DNA of 64,000 bases from Actinomadura syzygii (GCF_008085905.1 NZ_VSFF01000007.1:434001-498000), one strand, 5' to 3'. Shown: positions 16,629 through 25,136, counted from the first letter of the stretch. Notes: a model not told the origin generated them from the sequence alone. Translations and numbers: made by a program.

Positions 16629-17053
16629 GGGGCCCCCGCCGTACCGCGCCGCTTCTGCAGCGTCACGGTGACCCGGTCGTCGGCGCCCACCCGCGCGTCC
16701 ACCTCGCCCGCCAGGGACGACAGGACCGTCCAGGCGAAGGTGTCGCGGCTGGGTTCGGCGCCGTCCACGGTGAGCACGGACACGGAGATGCGCATCGCGT
16801 CCCCGGTCAGCTCGAACTCGCAGACCAGGTCCGTGCCGGGCAGGGCCTGGGCGAGCAGCATCGCGCACGCCTCGTCGACGGCGATGCGCAGATCTTCTAT
16901 TTCGTCCAGCGTGAAGTCCAGCCTGGCCGCAAGGCCCGCGGTCGCGGTCCGCAGCACGGACAGGTAGGCGCTCGCGGCAGGCAGCTTCACCGTGACCACG
17001 TCACGGACGGACAACTTCGTACTGGTCGGCATTGCAGCGGTTTCCTCGGTCAC
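16625..17053 (-). CDS. anti-sigma factor, RsbW-type serine kinase (GHKL ATPase)
   Basis: The 142-residue protein has a GHKL ATPase fold: DLRIAVDEACAMLLAQA (N-box region) and C-terminal strands ending VTVTLQKRRG. The G-box is degenerate, as in many actinobacterial RsbW homologues. It should sequester the sigma factor encoded just downstream and release it when an anti-anti-sigma factor competes. The GTG at 17053 is preferred over an earlier ATG because GAGGGAG lies 4-10 nt upstream. The DE in the IAVDEAC motif corresponds to the metal-binding Asn position of other GHKL proteins, so true kinase activity is uncertain. Confidence 0.82.
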   Translation of the reverse strand: MTEETAAMPTSTKLSVRDVVTVKLPAASAYLSVLRTATAGLAARLDFTLDEIEDLRIAVDEACAMLLAQALPGTDLVCEFELTGDAMRISVSVLTVDGAEPSRDTFAWTVLSSLAGEVDARVGADDRVTVTLQKRRGTAGAP

Positions 17054-17188
17054 GTCACTCCCTCGCAGGATGGTCCCGCTGCTTCCGAAACTACCGCCTG
17101 GAATGCCCACCCGGAGACACCGGCGCGCCTGGCTTTCTCACCAATGTCCGCGAGAACGCGCCTGGAGCGGCTCGGCTAGCCTTCCGGT

Positions 17189-17659
17189 GTGATCCGAATC
17201 GCGACTCCGGACGACGTCCCCGCCATCCTGCGGCTGATCCGGGAGCTGGCCGAGTACGAGCGCGCCCTGCACGAGGTGAAGGCCACCGAGGAGCAGCTCC
17301 GCGCGAGCCTGTTCGGGGACGACCCGAAGGTCTTCGCCCACGTGGCCGAGCACGAGGGACGCGTCGTCGGCTTCGCGCTGTGGTTCCTGACCTACTCCAC
17401 GTGGAACGGCACCCACGGCGTCTACCTGGAGGACCTGTTCGTCGAACCGGACGTCCGCGGCCACGGGTACGGCAAGGCCCTCCTCACCGAGCTGACCCGG
17501 ATCGCGGACGAGCGGGGCTACGAGCGCGTCGAATGGTCCGTCCTCAACTGGAACGAGCCCGCGATCGGGTTCTACCGGGCGCTCGGCGCCCGTCCCCAGG
17601 ACGAGTGGACGGTCTACCGCCTCACCGGCGACGCCCTCACCAAGGCCGCCCGCAGCTAG
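17189..17659 (+). CDS. GNAT acetyltransferase, diamine acetyltransferase-like
   Basis: The 156-residue GNAT protein begins MIRIATPDDVPAILRLIRELAEYE, which is typical of spermidine/spermine-type (SSAT) acetyltransferases, and continues with YLEDLFVEPDVRGHGYGKALL (acetyl-CoA loop R/G-H-G-Y-G-K-A) and WNEPAIGFYRALGA. The likely substrate is a small amine or amino acid; which one cannot be told. GTG start 17189, divergent from the anti-sigma gene with 135 bp between starts. Confidence 0.88.
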   Translation: MIRIATPDDVPAILRLIRELAEYERALHEVKATEEQLRASLFGDDPKVFAHVAEHEGRVVGFALWFLTYSTWNGTHGVYLEDLFVEPDVRGHGYGKALLTELTRIADERGYERVEWSVLNWNEPAIGFYRALGARPQDEWTVYRLTGDALTKAARS

Positions 17660-17675
17660 CCGGGCCCCGGCAGGG

Positions 17676-17996
17676 CTAGCGTCCGCGTCCGGAGCACACC
17701 GGGCAGGGCGCCTCGGCGTAGCTGCCGCCCGCGACGACGACGCCCGCGCCGAGGCAGTGCGGGCACAGCCCCGACCCGCGCACCGCGGGATGCTCCCAGA
17801 CGGCGGGAGGCCGCCCGCGCGGACCGGCCCCGGACGTCTCGCCGCGCCGGTGGCGCGGGCCGTCCTCGGCCTGCTCACGCGCGCCGCCGACGACCTTGCG
17901 GCCGTCGCAGAACACGCACATCAACCGCAGCGGGCCGAGGCGCTGTTCGCCCGTCCCGCCGCATTCCGGGCATTCGATCTCGTTGCTCACACGCAC
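17676..17996 (-). CDS. zinc-ribbon protein with DnaJ-like CxxCxGxG motifs
   Basis: The 106-residue protein has an N-terminal C-P-E-C-G-G-T-G motif with a partner C-V-F-C-D-G, and a C-terminal C-P-H-C-L-G-A-G with C-P-V-C-S-G-R-G. The two pairs resemble the zinc-binding repeats of DnaJ and small actinomycete zinc-ribbon proteins. The central part (about 38-70) is charged and disordered. Function is unknown; a chaperone-like or structural metal role is inference. GTG starts at 17996 or 17990 are both possible. Confidence 0.65.
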   Translation of the reverse strand: MRVSNEIECPECGGTGEQRLGPLRLMCVFCDGRKVVGGAREQAEDGPRHRRGETSGAGPRGRPPAVWEHPAVRGSGLCPHCLGAGVVVAGGSYAEAPCPVCSGRGR

Positions 17997-18147
17997 CGCC
18001 GCGTTCGCAGTCCGCCGGCCCGCCGGCCATCCAAGAAAAGAATGACCCGCCCGTGGCCTCCGGGCAACGCCCCGGGGTCACGGAGGTATCACGGACGCGG
18101 CTCCGGACCCGCCTCCGGCCCCTCCGGACCCGGCTCCGGAGATGGCT

Positions 18148-18176
18148 GAGGCCCGGCCCCGGCGGGGTCGGGCCTC
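18148..18176 (-). terminator. hairpin after sodN
   Basis: A 13-bp stem (one G-U pair) around a 3-nt loop, with GAGGCCCGGCCCC as left arm. It lies 15 bp after the sodN stop and fits a GC-rich actinomycete terminator. Confidence 0.6.
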
Positions 18177-18190
18177 GGTGCGCGGGCCGG

Positions 18191-18595
18191 TCAGCCCTGC
18201 TTGGTCTCCCAGAAGATCTTGTCGATCTCCGCGATCTTGGCGAGCAGTTCGTCCGCGACCTTGACGTCCATGCTGGCCTTCGTGCCGCCGCCGCCCCCGG
18301 CGAGCTTCGTGGCCTCGTTGAACAGCTGGTGGAGCTGCGGGTACTTCTCGAAGTGCGGCGGCTTGAAGTAGTCCGTCCACAGCACCCAGAGGTGCTCCTT
18401 GACGAGCTGGGAGCGCTGCTCCTTGATCAGGATGGCCCGGGCGCGGAACTCCGGGTCCTCGTTGGCCGCGTACTTCTCGCAGATCGCCTTGACCGAGTCG
18501 GCCTCGATCCGGGCCTGCGCCGGGTCGTAGACGCCACACGGCAGGTCGCAGTGCGCGGACACCGTCGTCTTCGGGCGCAGAAGCTTCAGCAACAC
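18191..18595 (-). CDS. sodN: nickel superoxide dismutase
   Basis: The 134-residue precursor carries the nickel hook H-C-D-L-P-C-G-V-Y-D-P directly after a 14-residue leader. After removal of the leader, His1, Cys2 and Cys6 bind nickel and the enzyme dismutates superoxide in the cytosol. The helical remainder (VLWTDYFKPPHFEKYPQLHQ, IDKIFWETKQ) matches Streptomyces SodN. The GTG at 18595 was chosen because it gives exactly the 14-residue leader of SodN and has GAAGGGAA upstream; an ATG at 18625 would be 10 residues longer. The maturation protease gene sodX is divergent on the other side. Confidence 0.95.
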   Translation of the reverse strand: MLLKLLRPKTTVSAHCDLPCGVYDPAQARIEADSVKAICEKYAANEDPEFRARAILIKEQRSQLVKEHLWVLWTDYFKPPHFEKYPQLHQLFNEATKLAGGGGGTKASMDVKVADELLAKIAEIDKIFWETKQG

Positions 18596-18782
18596 CTGCG
18601 ATTCCCTTCCCTCGTTGCGGATCATGCTCAGGGCACCGACATTACCCTTGTGCCCCTGGGCGCGTCCGGCCAGGGCACTCGGTATTTCGGCCTAAGACCC
18701 CGGCCGCGGCGCGGCCCGGAACCCCTTTCCAGCACTGTCATGACCGACGCCCGGCGAAGTATGCGGCGGGACGAGGAGGACC

Positions 18783-19241
18783 ATGCGGATCCCGAGGCCC
18801 CGCCACCCCGAGCGCTGGCTGCTCGCCGGCGCGGCGGTGGCGGCGTTCGCGGCGGCGCGGCGGACGCTGGTCGCCGTCGAGGTGTCCGGCGAGTCGATGC
18901 TGCCGGGGCTGTGTCCGGGGGACTGGCTGATCGTGCGGGCGGGGGCGCGGCCCGCGCCGGGGGACCTCGTGGTGGCGCTGCATCCGGAGCGCGGGCAGCC
19001 GCTGATCGTGAAGCGGGCGACGCACCGCTCGCGCGACGGCTGGTGGCTGGAGAGCGACAACCAGGCCGCGCCGGGCCGCCGCGACAGCTGGGACTTCGGG
19101 GCCGTGCCGGACGCGCTCGTCCTCGGCCCGGTCGTCGCGCGCTACTGGCCGCCGTCGCGCATGGGCACGATGACGCGGGACGGCTCCCGGTGGGAGGCGG
19201 CGGTCACGCTCGGCCGCCCGGCGCAGCGCTCCGAGCAGTAG
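18783..19241 (+). CDS. sodX: nickel-type superoxide dismutase maturation protease
   Basis: The 152-residue S26 signal-peptidase-like protein has an N-terminal hydrophobic segment (about 12-30), V-S-G-E-S-M-L-P-G with the catalytic Ser, a PGDWLIV strand, and IVKRATHR with the general-base Lys. This is the SodX family, which cleaves the SodN leader so that nickel can bind. It is divergent from sodN with 187 bp between starts, the usual sodN-sodX pairing. Its last 33 codons overlap the 3' end of the convergent CGNR gene by 100 bp. Confidence 0.88.
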   Translation: MRIPRPRHPERWLLAGAAVAAFAAARRTLVAVEVSGESMLPGLCPGDWLIVRAGARPAPGDLVVALHPERGQPLIVKRATHRSRDGWWLESDNQAAPGRRDSWDFGAVPDALVLGPVVARYWPPSRMGTMTRDGSRWEAAVTLGRPAQRSEQ

Positions 19242-19705
19242 CGGCGCGTCCGGTTCGCGCTGGTGTCGATGAAGACGCGCTCGCAGCCGTCCGCCCGGCA
19301 GACGCCGAGCCGGTCCGCGCCCTGCGCGGCGATCTTCGCGGCGAGGCCCATCGCGGCCCGCGCGGCGTAGCGGTCGGGCACCGAGCCCGCCTGGTTGAAG
19401 TGCAGGTGCCAGTCGGGGCCGTCGTGCCGGGCGAGCTGCGGATGGACGGGGTGGTGGATGAGCATCGTGTTGAGCCGGTCCACGGCGTCGTCGTCGTCCC
19501 CGCGCGCCGCGGCGGCGAAGATCGCGTGGAGCTGGGCGCGGAGCTCGCGCATGGCGTCGAGGTCGCGGTGGGCGACGCGGCCCGCCAGGTGCGGCCGGTG
19601 CGCGAGCAGGGCCCGCAGGCCGTCGAGGTCGTGCAGGTCGTCCCCGTCGGGGTGGCGCGTGTTCACGAGGTCCACCGCCAGGTCCGCGTACGATGCGAGG
19701 TTCAC
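19142..19705 (-). CDS. CGNR zinc-finger (ABATE domain) regulator
   Basis: The 187-residue protein has an N-terminal ABATE domain (YADLAVDLVNTRHPDGDDL, DLDAMRELRAQLHAIF) and a C-terminal CGNR zinc finger with C-R-A-D-G-C...F-I-D-T-S...R-R-Y-C-S-E-R-C. The CGNR motif itself reads S-E-R-C here. Proteins of this type are thought to be transcription regulators. The start is GTG 19705; the open frame continues far upstream through malic enzyme but has no coding character there. Its last 100 bp lie over the end of sodX. Confidence 0.82.
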   Translation of the reverse strand: MNLASYADLAVDLVNTRHPDGDDLHDLDGLRALLAHRPHLAGRVAHRDLDAMRELRAQLHAIFAAAARGDDDDAVDRLNTMLIHHPVHPQLARHDGPDWHLHFNQAGSVPDRYAARAAMGLAAKIAAQGADRLGVCRADGCERVFIDTSANRTRRYCSERCAGRPSVTAASHREPSRVIVPMRDGGQ

Positions 19706-19795
19706 AGGCGCTCCCGACCGACTCGACCCGCCTCGACCTGAATGGACGATTGGCTCCAATTCTTCCCCAACGGAGAGAATTACACGCATGTTCCA

Positions 19796-19827
19796 CGGCC
19801 CGCATTCCGAAAGGGGAATGCGGGCCG
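19796..19827 (-). terminator. terminator of the malic enzyme gene
   Basis: CGGCCCGCATTCC and its exact complement form a 13-bp stem with a 6-nt loop, starting 24 bp after the malic enzyme stop. Confidence 0.8.
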
Positions 19828-19851
19828 TCCGGAATCCGCGAAGATCCCTGA

Positions 19852-21039
19852 TCAGATCCGGGCGACGCCCTCGGCCCGAGCCTGCGCCGCCACCGCGGCG
19901 GTGACGGCCGGGGCGACCCGGTCGTCGAACGGGCCGGGGATGACGTAGTCGGGGGTCAGGTCGTCGCCGACGATGCCGGCCAGCGCGTTCGCCGCCGCCA
20001 GCTTCATGCCCTCGGTGATCGTGTGCGCGCGGACGTCCAGCGCGCCGCGGAAGATGCCGGGGAACGCCAGCACGTTGTTGATCTGGTTCGGGAAGTCGCT
20101 GCGCCCGGTCGCGACGACCTTGGCGTGCCGGCGCGCCACCTCGGGCTGCACCTCCGGCGTCGGGTTGGACAGCGCGAACACGATCGCGTCGTCCGACATG
20201 GTGGCGACGCACGACTCGTGCACGGTGCTCCCGGACAGCCCGATGAACACGTCCGCGCCGCGCAGCGCCTCCTCCGTCGAGCCCTTCAGCAGCGACCGGT
20301 TGGTGATCGCGGCGATCCGCTCCTTGATCGGGTTCAGGCCGTCCCGGCCCGCGTAGATCAGGCCCTTGCTGTCGGACAGCGCGATGTCGCCGATCCCCGC
20401 CTCGATGAGGATCTTGGAGACGGCGATCCCGGACGCGCCCGCGCCCGCGACGACCGCCCGCAGCTCCGACAGCGGCTTGCCGACGTACCGGGCGGCGTTC
20501 TTCAGCGCGGCGAGCACGACGATCGCGGTGCCGTGCTGGTCGTCGTGGAAGACGGGGATGTCGAGCGCGGCGCGCAGCCGGTCCTCGATCTCGAAGCAGC
20601 GGGGGGCGCTGATGTCCTCCAGGTTGATGCCGCCGAAGCTCGGCGCCATCCGGACGACGGTGTCGACGATCTCGTCCACGCCGGTGCAGCTCAGCGCGAT
20701 CGGCACCGAGTCGACGCCGGCGAACTCCTTGAACAGCAGGGACTTGCCCTCCATGACCGGCATGGACGCGGCGGGCCCGATGTCGCCGAGGCCGAGCACG
20801 GCGGTGCCGTCGGTCACGACCGCGACGACCTTGGACGTCCAGGTGTAGTCGTAGGCCAGCTCCGGGTTGTCGGCGATGGCGGTGCACACGCGGGCGACGC
20901 CCGGCGTGTAGGCGAGCGAGAGGTCGTCCTTGTCGCGGACGGGAATGGTGGAGCGCATCTCCAGCTTCCCGCCGCGGTGCAGCGGGAACGCCGGATCGTC
21001 GTCCAGGGAAGGTTCGGTGGAAATGGGCTGAGCAGCCAC
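19852..21039 (-). CDS. NAD(P)-dependent malic enzyme
   Basis: The 395-residue protein oxidatively decarboxylates malate to pyruvate, feeding C3 units and NAD(P)H. It shows SLAYTPGVARVC (Tyr of the active site), VVTDGTAVLGLGDIGP, the metal-binding run CFEIEDRL and IPVFHDDQHGTAI, a Rossmann loop VVAGAGASGIAVSKIL, and VFALSNPTPEVQP. At about 395 residues it is the short prokaryotic form without a phosphotransacetylase tail. GTG start at 21039. It is divergent from the ABC importer operon. Confidence 0.92.
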   Translation of the reverse strand: MAAQPISTEPSLDDDPAFPLHRGGKLEMRSTIPVRDKDDLSLAYTPGVARVCTAIADNPELAYDYTWTSKVVAVVTDGTAVLGLGDIGPAASMPVMEGKSLLFKEFAGVDSVPIALSCTGVDEIVDTVVRMAPSFGGINLEDISAPRCFEIEDRLRAALDIPVFHDDQHGTAIVVLAALKNAARYVGKPLSELRAVVAGAGASGIAVSKILIEAGIGDIALSDSKGLIYAGRDGLNPIKERIAAITNRSLLKGSTEEALRGADVFIGLSGSTVHESCVATMSDDAIVFALSNPTPEVQPEVARRHAKVVATGRSDFPNQINNVLAFPGIFRGALDVRAHTITEGMKLAAANALAGIVGDDLTPDYVIPGPFDDRVAPAVTAAVAAQARAEGVARI

Positions 21040-21400
21040 AGCGACCCCTGTCAGTGAAAGTTGGCTTTCTCTTCGATGCCGCCGCGGTGGTGGTGGTGTG
21101 GTGGCCGGCCCACCGGGTGGTCATCACGCGACGTACGGGGGTCACCCGTTGTCCGATTGTGTCATACCCACCCTTCCTCCCCGGTGGAGACGGGGAGGTG
21201 GCGACCGTCACGTGATCATTGCCGCGGCGTGGTCGACCGGTTGCCGTCCGTGCGGCCGTACCAGGTGCGCGTACCGTCCCGGGGCCCGCTCGTTGCGTGA
21301 TTGTTTCGGACCCTTTATCCAGATCAGGGAGGTTGTGCGCCAAGATGTGCACCTGACCTTCGGATCTACGCATCCGACGCAACCACCTGGAGGGGGACCA
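21040..21400. other. divergent promoter region, no gene
   Basis: The 361 bp between the malic enzyme and the ABC importer contain a G/T-rich stretch (about 21085-21110) and, nearer the importer, a less GC-rich zone (21290-21350). A possible but weak promoter reading is TTGCGT, 17 bp, TATCCA near 21293-21321. No coding sequence is seen. Confidence 0.5.
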
Positions 21401-22306
21401 GTGATCAGCGGTTCTCTGCGCCGCCGCGCCCTCGCGGCGGGCGCGCTCGTGCTGACGGGCGCGCTCGCCCTGTCCGCATGTGGCGATGGCGACGACTCGG
21501 GCTCGGTGTCCCCGGCGTCGAGCACGAGTGCGGACGACAAGCTCGCGGCCTTGGTCCCGGACGCGATCAAGAGCGACGGCAAGATCTCCATCGGGGTGGA
21601 CGCCTCGTACCCGCCGAACGAGTCCGTGGACCCGGCCTCGCAGAAGATCACCGGCTGGGACGTCGACCTGTTCAACGCCGTCGCGGCCAAGCTCGGGCTG
21701 AAGACCGAGTACCACAACGCGGGCTTCGACACGATCATCCCGGGCGTCCAGTCGGGCAAGTACGAGGTGGGCGTCTCCTCCTTCACCGACACCAAGGAGC
21801 GCGAGCAGGCCGTCGACTTCGTCACCTACTACTCGGCCGGGACGGCGTGGGCGACGCTCAAGGGCAACCCCAAGGGCGTCAACGCCGACGACGCGTGCGG
21901 CAAGAGCATCGGCGTCCAGCAGGGCACCGTGCAGGTCGACGACCTCAAGGCGCGCAGCAAGAAGTGCACCGACGCGGGCAAGCCGGCGATCAAGCCGGTC
22001 GTCCGCAAGCAGCAGACCGAGGTCAACAACGACCTGGTGGCGGGCAAGGTCGACGCGATGGCCGCCGACTCCCCGATCGTCGGCGACGCGGTCAAGAAGA
22101 CCGGCAAGCTGGAGATCATCGGGCAGGTGTACGACACGGCGCCCTACGGCTACACGCTCGGCAAGAACTCCGGCCAGTTCAAGGACGCCGTGCTCGGCGC
22201 GCTGAAGGCGCTCATCGCCGACGGCACCTACAAGAAGATCCTCACCGAGAACGGTGTGGAGAGCGGCGCGATCACCGAGCCGGCGATCAACGCCGCGCAG
22301 AGCTGA
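21401..22306 (+). CDS. polar amino acid ABC transporter, substrate-binding lipoprotein
   Basis: The 301-residue protein has a lipobox signal peptide ending A-L-S-A-C-G (Cys about residue 26), a linker, and a family-3 periplasmic binding domain: ISIGVDASYPPNE, ITGWDVDLFNAVAAKLGL, FDTIIPGVQSGKYEVGVSSFTDTKEREQAVDFVTYY, and GVQQGTVQ. The GWDVDL and SSFTDT regions are those that hold the ligand alpha-carboxylate and amine in glutamate/glutamine/arginine binders. GTG start with GGAGGGGG upstream. It heads a three-gene importer operon, with the permease 4 bp after its stop. Confidence 0.9.
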   Translation: MISGSLRRRALAAGALVLTGALALSACGDGDDSGSVSPASSTSADDKLAALVPDAIKSDGKISIGVDASYPPNESVDPASQKITGWDVDLFNAVAAKLGLKTEYHNAGFDTIIPGVQSGKYEVGVSSFTDTKEREQAVDFVTYYSAGTAWATLKGNPKGVNADDACGKSIGVQQGTVQVDDLKARSKKCTDAGKPAIKPVVRKQQTEVNNDLVAGKVDAMAADSPIVGDAVKKTGKLEIIGQVYDTAPYGYTLGKNSGQFKDAVLGALKALIADGTYKKILTENGVESGAITEPAINAAQS

Positions 22307-22310
22307 TCGC

Positions 22311-23234
22311 ATGACGGCCGACGACGACGTCGAGAAGGGGCGGCCCGAAGCGATCCGGGCCGTCCCGGTGCGGCATCCGGGACGGTGGGTGGCCGCGGCG
22401 GTCGTGCTCGTGCTCGTCGCGATGTTCGTCCACTTCCTGTTCACCAGCGACGCGCTGGACTGGGCCGAGCAGCGCAAGTACGTCACGTCCGACGCCGTGC
22501 TCAAGGGCGTCCGGAACACGATCCTGCTGACCATCGCGGCGATGGTCGGCGGCATGGTGCTCGGCACGATCCTCGCGCTGATGCGGATGTCGGCGAACCC
22601 GCTGCTGAGCGGGGCGTCCTGGTTCTACCTGTGGTTCTTCCGCGGCACGCCGCTGTACACGCAGCTGCTCATCTGGGGCGCGATCGGCACGCTGTTCCCC
22701 ACGGTCGGCATCGGCATCCCGTTCGGGCCCGAGTTCGAGACGTGGAAGACGCAGGAGCTGGTCACGCCGATGCTCGCGGCGGGACTCGGGCTGATCCTCA
22801 ACGAGGCCGCCTACATGGCGGAGATCGTCCGGGCCGGGATCCTGTCGGTGGACGAGGGCCAGCAGGAGGCGGCGAGCGCGCTCGGCATGTCCCGGTCGCA
22901 GACCATGGGCCGGATCGTGCTGCCGCAGGCGATGCGGGTGATCGTCCCGCCGACCGGCAACGAGGTGCTCTCGATGATGAAGAACACCTCGCTGGTCGCG
23001 GCCGTCCCGTTCTCGGAGCTGACGTTCACCGCGCAGACGATCTACGCCAGCACCTACAAGATCATTCCGATGCTGGTGATGGCGTGCCTCTGGTACCTGC
23101 TGCTGTCGTCCATCCTGATGGTGGGCCAGCATTACCTTGAGCGCCACTTCAGCCGCGGCGTCGGCCGCAGCGCCGAGGCCGGGCTGCGGCTCAGGCTGTC
23201 GCGCGGCGGGGGTAGTGGCAATGAGCGGAGGTGA
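22311..23234 (+). CDS. polar amino acid ABC transporter permease
   Basis: The 307-residue membrane protein has a cytosolic N-terminus, a first membrane helix (about residues 24-45), a short extracytoplasmic stretch, and the HisM/GlnP-type permease core: LKGVRNTILLTIAAMVGGMVLGTILALMRMS, WFFRGTPLYTQLL, and the EAA loop ALGMSRSQTMGRIVLPQAMRVIVPPTGNE that contacts the ATPase. It starts 4 bp after the binding protein and overlaps the ATPase gene by 14 bp. Confidence 0.9.
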   Translation: MTADDDVEKGRPEAIRAVPVRHPGRWVAAAVVLVLVAMFVHFLFTSDALDWAEQRKYVTSDAVLKGVRNTILLTIAAMVGGMVLGTILALMRMSANPLLSGASWFYLWFFRGTPLYTQLLIWGAIGTLFPTVGIGIPFGPEFETWKTQELVTPMLAAGLGLILNEAAYMAEIVRAGILSVDEGQQEAASALGMSRSQTMGRIVLPQAMRVIVPPTGNEVLSMMKNTSLVAAVPFSELTFTAQTIYASTYKIIPMLVMACLWYLLLSSILMVGQHYLERHFSRGVGRSAEAGLRLRLSRGGGSGNERR

Positions 23235-24045
23235 CGACACCGTGGGCGACAAGCTGTCCAAGGAGCCGCCCGCCGCCGAGAGCGGCGGCCTGATGGTCCG
23301 CGCCGAGCGGGTGCACAAGTCGTTCGGACGCCTGGAGGTGCTGAAGGGCATCGACCTGGAGGTGCGGCAGGGCGAGGTGATGTGCGTCGTCGGGCCGTCC
23401 GGGTCCGGCAAGTCCACGTTCCTGCGCTGCATCAACCACCTGGAGAAGATCAACGCCGGGCGGCTGTGGGTGAACGGCCACCTGGTCGGCTACCGGGAGC
23501 AGGGCGGCAAGCTCCACGAGCTGCGCGACCGGGAGGTCGCCGCGCAGCGCCGCGAGATCGGCATGGTCTTCCAGCGGTTCAACCTCTTCCCCCACAAGAC
23601 CGCCCTGGAGAACGTCATGGGCGCTCCGGTGTGGGTGAAGAAGCAGCCGAAGGACCAGGTCAGGCAGAAGGCCCTCGCCCTGCTCGACCGGGTGGGGCTC
23701 GCCGACAAGCCGCGGAGCTACCCGGCGCAGCTGTCCGGCGGGCAGCAGCAGCGGGTCGCGATCGCGCGGGCGCTCGCGATGGAGCCCGCGCTGATGCTGT
23801 TCGACGAGCCGACCTCCGCGCTCGACCCGGAGCTCGTCGGCGAGGTGCTGGAGGTCATGAAGCAGCTCGCGCTGGACGGCATGACCATGATCGTGGTGAC
23901 GCACGAGATGGGGTTCGCCCGGGAGGTCGGCGACTCGCTGGTCTTCATGGACGACGGCGTCGTCGTCGAGACCGGCACCCCTCGCGAGGTGCTGGCCGAC
24001 CCGCAGCACCAGCGCACCCGGGACTTCCTCTCCAAGGTCCTCTGA
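23221..24045 (+). CDS. polar amino acid ABC transporter ATP-binding protein
   Basis: The 274-residue ATPase shows Walker A G-P-S-G-S-G-K-S-T, Q-loop MVFQRFNLFPHKTALENV, the signature L-S-G-G-Q-Q-Q-R, Walker B L-M-L-F-D-E-P-T-S-A-L-D, and the switch His in VVTHEMGF. This is the GlnQ/HisP class. The ATG at 23221 lies inside the end of the permease gene, a usual coupling; a GTG at 23242 is a possible later start. A 13-bp terminator hairpin follows. Confidence 0.92.
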   Translation: MSGGDDTVGDKLSKEPPAAESGGLMVRAERVHKSFGRLEVLKGIDLEVRQGEVMCVVGPSGSGKSTFLRCINHLEKINAGRLWVNGHLVGYREQGGKLHELRDREVAAQRREIGMVFQRFNLFPHKTALENVMGAPVWVKKQPKDQVRQKALALLDRVGLADKPRSYPAQLSGGQQQRVAIARALAMEPALMLFDEPTSALDPELVGEVLEVMKQLALDGMTMIVVTHEMGFAREVGDSLVFMDDGVVVETGTPREVLADPQHQRTRDFLSKVL

Positions 24046-24058
24046 CCCGTCCGCGCGT

Positions 24059-24092
24059 CGCGGCCCGCCCCTCGCCAGGGGGGCGGGCCGCG
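24059..24092 (+). terminator. terminator of the amino acid ABC operon
   Basis: A perfect 13-bp stem (left arm CGCGGCCCGCCCC) around an 8-nt loop, 13 bp after the ATPase stop. Confidence 0.85.
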
Positions 24093-24124
24093 ATCGTCCA
24101 GAACGAAGGGTTAGTGTGCGTCCC

Positions 24125-25093
24125 ATGTTCGCTGTCACGGCCACACAGATCGACGCAGACAATCCGCTCACCGGGCTGACCGTGGGGGAGCGCCCCGAGC
24201 CCGACGTCCCGGACGGCTGGACGACCGTCACGGTCAAGGCCGCCGCGCTCAACCACCACGACCTGTGGTCGCTGAAGGGCGTCGGGCTGCCCGCCGACCG
24301 GCTCCCGATGATCCTCGGCTGCGACGCCGCCGGGCTGGACGAGGACGGCAACGAGGTCATCGTCCACTCGGTGGTCGGCGACCCGGACCGGGGCGGCGGC
24401 GACGAGACCCTCGACCCGAAGCGGTCCCTGCTGTCGGAGGTCCACCAGGGGACGCTCGCGGAGAAGGTCGCGGTGCCGCGGCGGAACCTCATCCCGAAGC
24501 CCGCCGAGCTGTCGTTCGAGGAGGCCGCCTGCCTGCCGACGGCCTGGCTCACCGCGTACCGGATGCTGTTCGGCAAGTCCGGGCTCGAACCCGGCGGGTC
24601 CGTGCTCGTGCAGGGCGCGGGCGGCGGCGTCGCGACCGCCGCGATCGCGCTGGCGTCGGCCGCCGGCTACCGCGTCTACGCGACCAGCCGCAGCGAGGCC
24701 AAGCGCAAGCGGGCGCGGGAGCTCGGCGCGGACGCCGTGTTCGAGACCGGCGCGCGGCTGCCCGAGCGGGTGGACGCCGTCATCGAGACGGTCGGCCAGG
24801 CGACCTGGTCGCACTCGCTGAGGTCGCTGCGCCCCGGCGGGCGGGTCGTGGTGTCCGGCGCCACCAGCGGCGCCGTGCCCCCGGCCGACCTGAACCGGGT
24901 GTTCTTCCTGCAGCTCCAGGTCGTCGGGTCGACGATGGGGACGCGCGGACAGCTGGAGCGGCTCGCCCGGTTCCTCGTCAAGACCGGCGTCCGGCCGCAG
25001 ATCGACCGGACGCTGCCGCTCAGCGAGGCCCGCGCGGGGTTCGCGGCGATGGCCGAGGGCGACCTGTTCGGCAAGATCGTCTTCACGCCCTGA
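24125..25093 (+). CDS. zinc-binding-type alcohol dehydrogenase/quinone oxidoreductase (MDR family)
   Basis: The 322-residue medium-chain dehydrogenase/reductase has a GroES-like domain (LNHHDLWSLKGVGLPADRLPMILGCDAAG) and a Rossmann domain with VLVQGAGGGVATAAIALASAAGYRVYATSRSE. It ends in SEARAGFAAMAEGDLFGKIVF. The structural zinc Cys ligands are missing, so it is closer to the quinone oxidoreductase-like members that use NADPH. The physiological substrate is unknown. The ATG at 24125 is preferred; a GTG three codons upstream is the only alternative. Confidence 0.82.
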   Translation: MFAVTATQIDADNPLTGLTVGERPEPDVPDGWTTVTVKAAALNHHDLWSLKGVGLPADRLPMILGCDAAGLDEDGNEVIVHSVVGDPDRGGGDETLDPKRSLLSEVHQGTLAEKVAVPRRNLIPKPAELSFEEAACLPTAWLTAYRMLFGKSGLEPGGSVLVQGAGGGVATAAIALASAAGYRVYATSRSEAKRKRARELGADAVFETGARLPERVDAVIETVGQATWSHSLRSLRPGGRVVVSGATSGAVPPADLNRVFFLQLQVVGSTMGTRGQLERLARFLVKTGVRPQIDRTLPLSEARAGFAAMAEGDLFGKIVFTP

Positions 25094-25102
25094 CGGCGCG
25101 GC

Positions 25103-25128
25103 GGGGGTCGCGGGTCGCCGCGGCCCCC
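25103..25128. terminator. bidirectional terminator hairpin
   Basis: GGGGGTCGCGG and CCGCGGCCCCC pair over 11 bp (one G-U) around a 4-nt loop. It sits between two convergent genes, 9 bp from each stop, and can serve both. Confidence 0.7.
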
Positions 25129-25136
25129 TTCCGGGG

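Noticed and set aside
21085..21112. G/T-rich tract as a tandem repeat or binding array
   Set aside because: It is short, imperfect low-complexity sequence with no regular unit beyond GGT.
19142..22567. Minus-strand open frame of more than 1100 codons
   Set aside because: Only the last 187 codons (from GTG 19705) have a recognisable domain; the rest is the shadow of malic enzyme and the ABC binding protein, typical of very GC-rich DNA.
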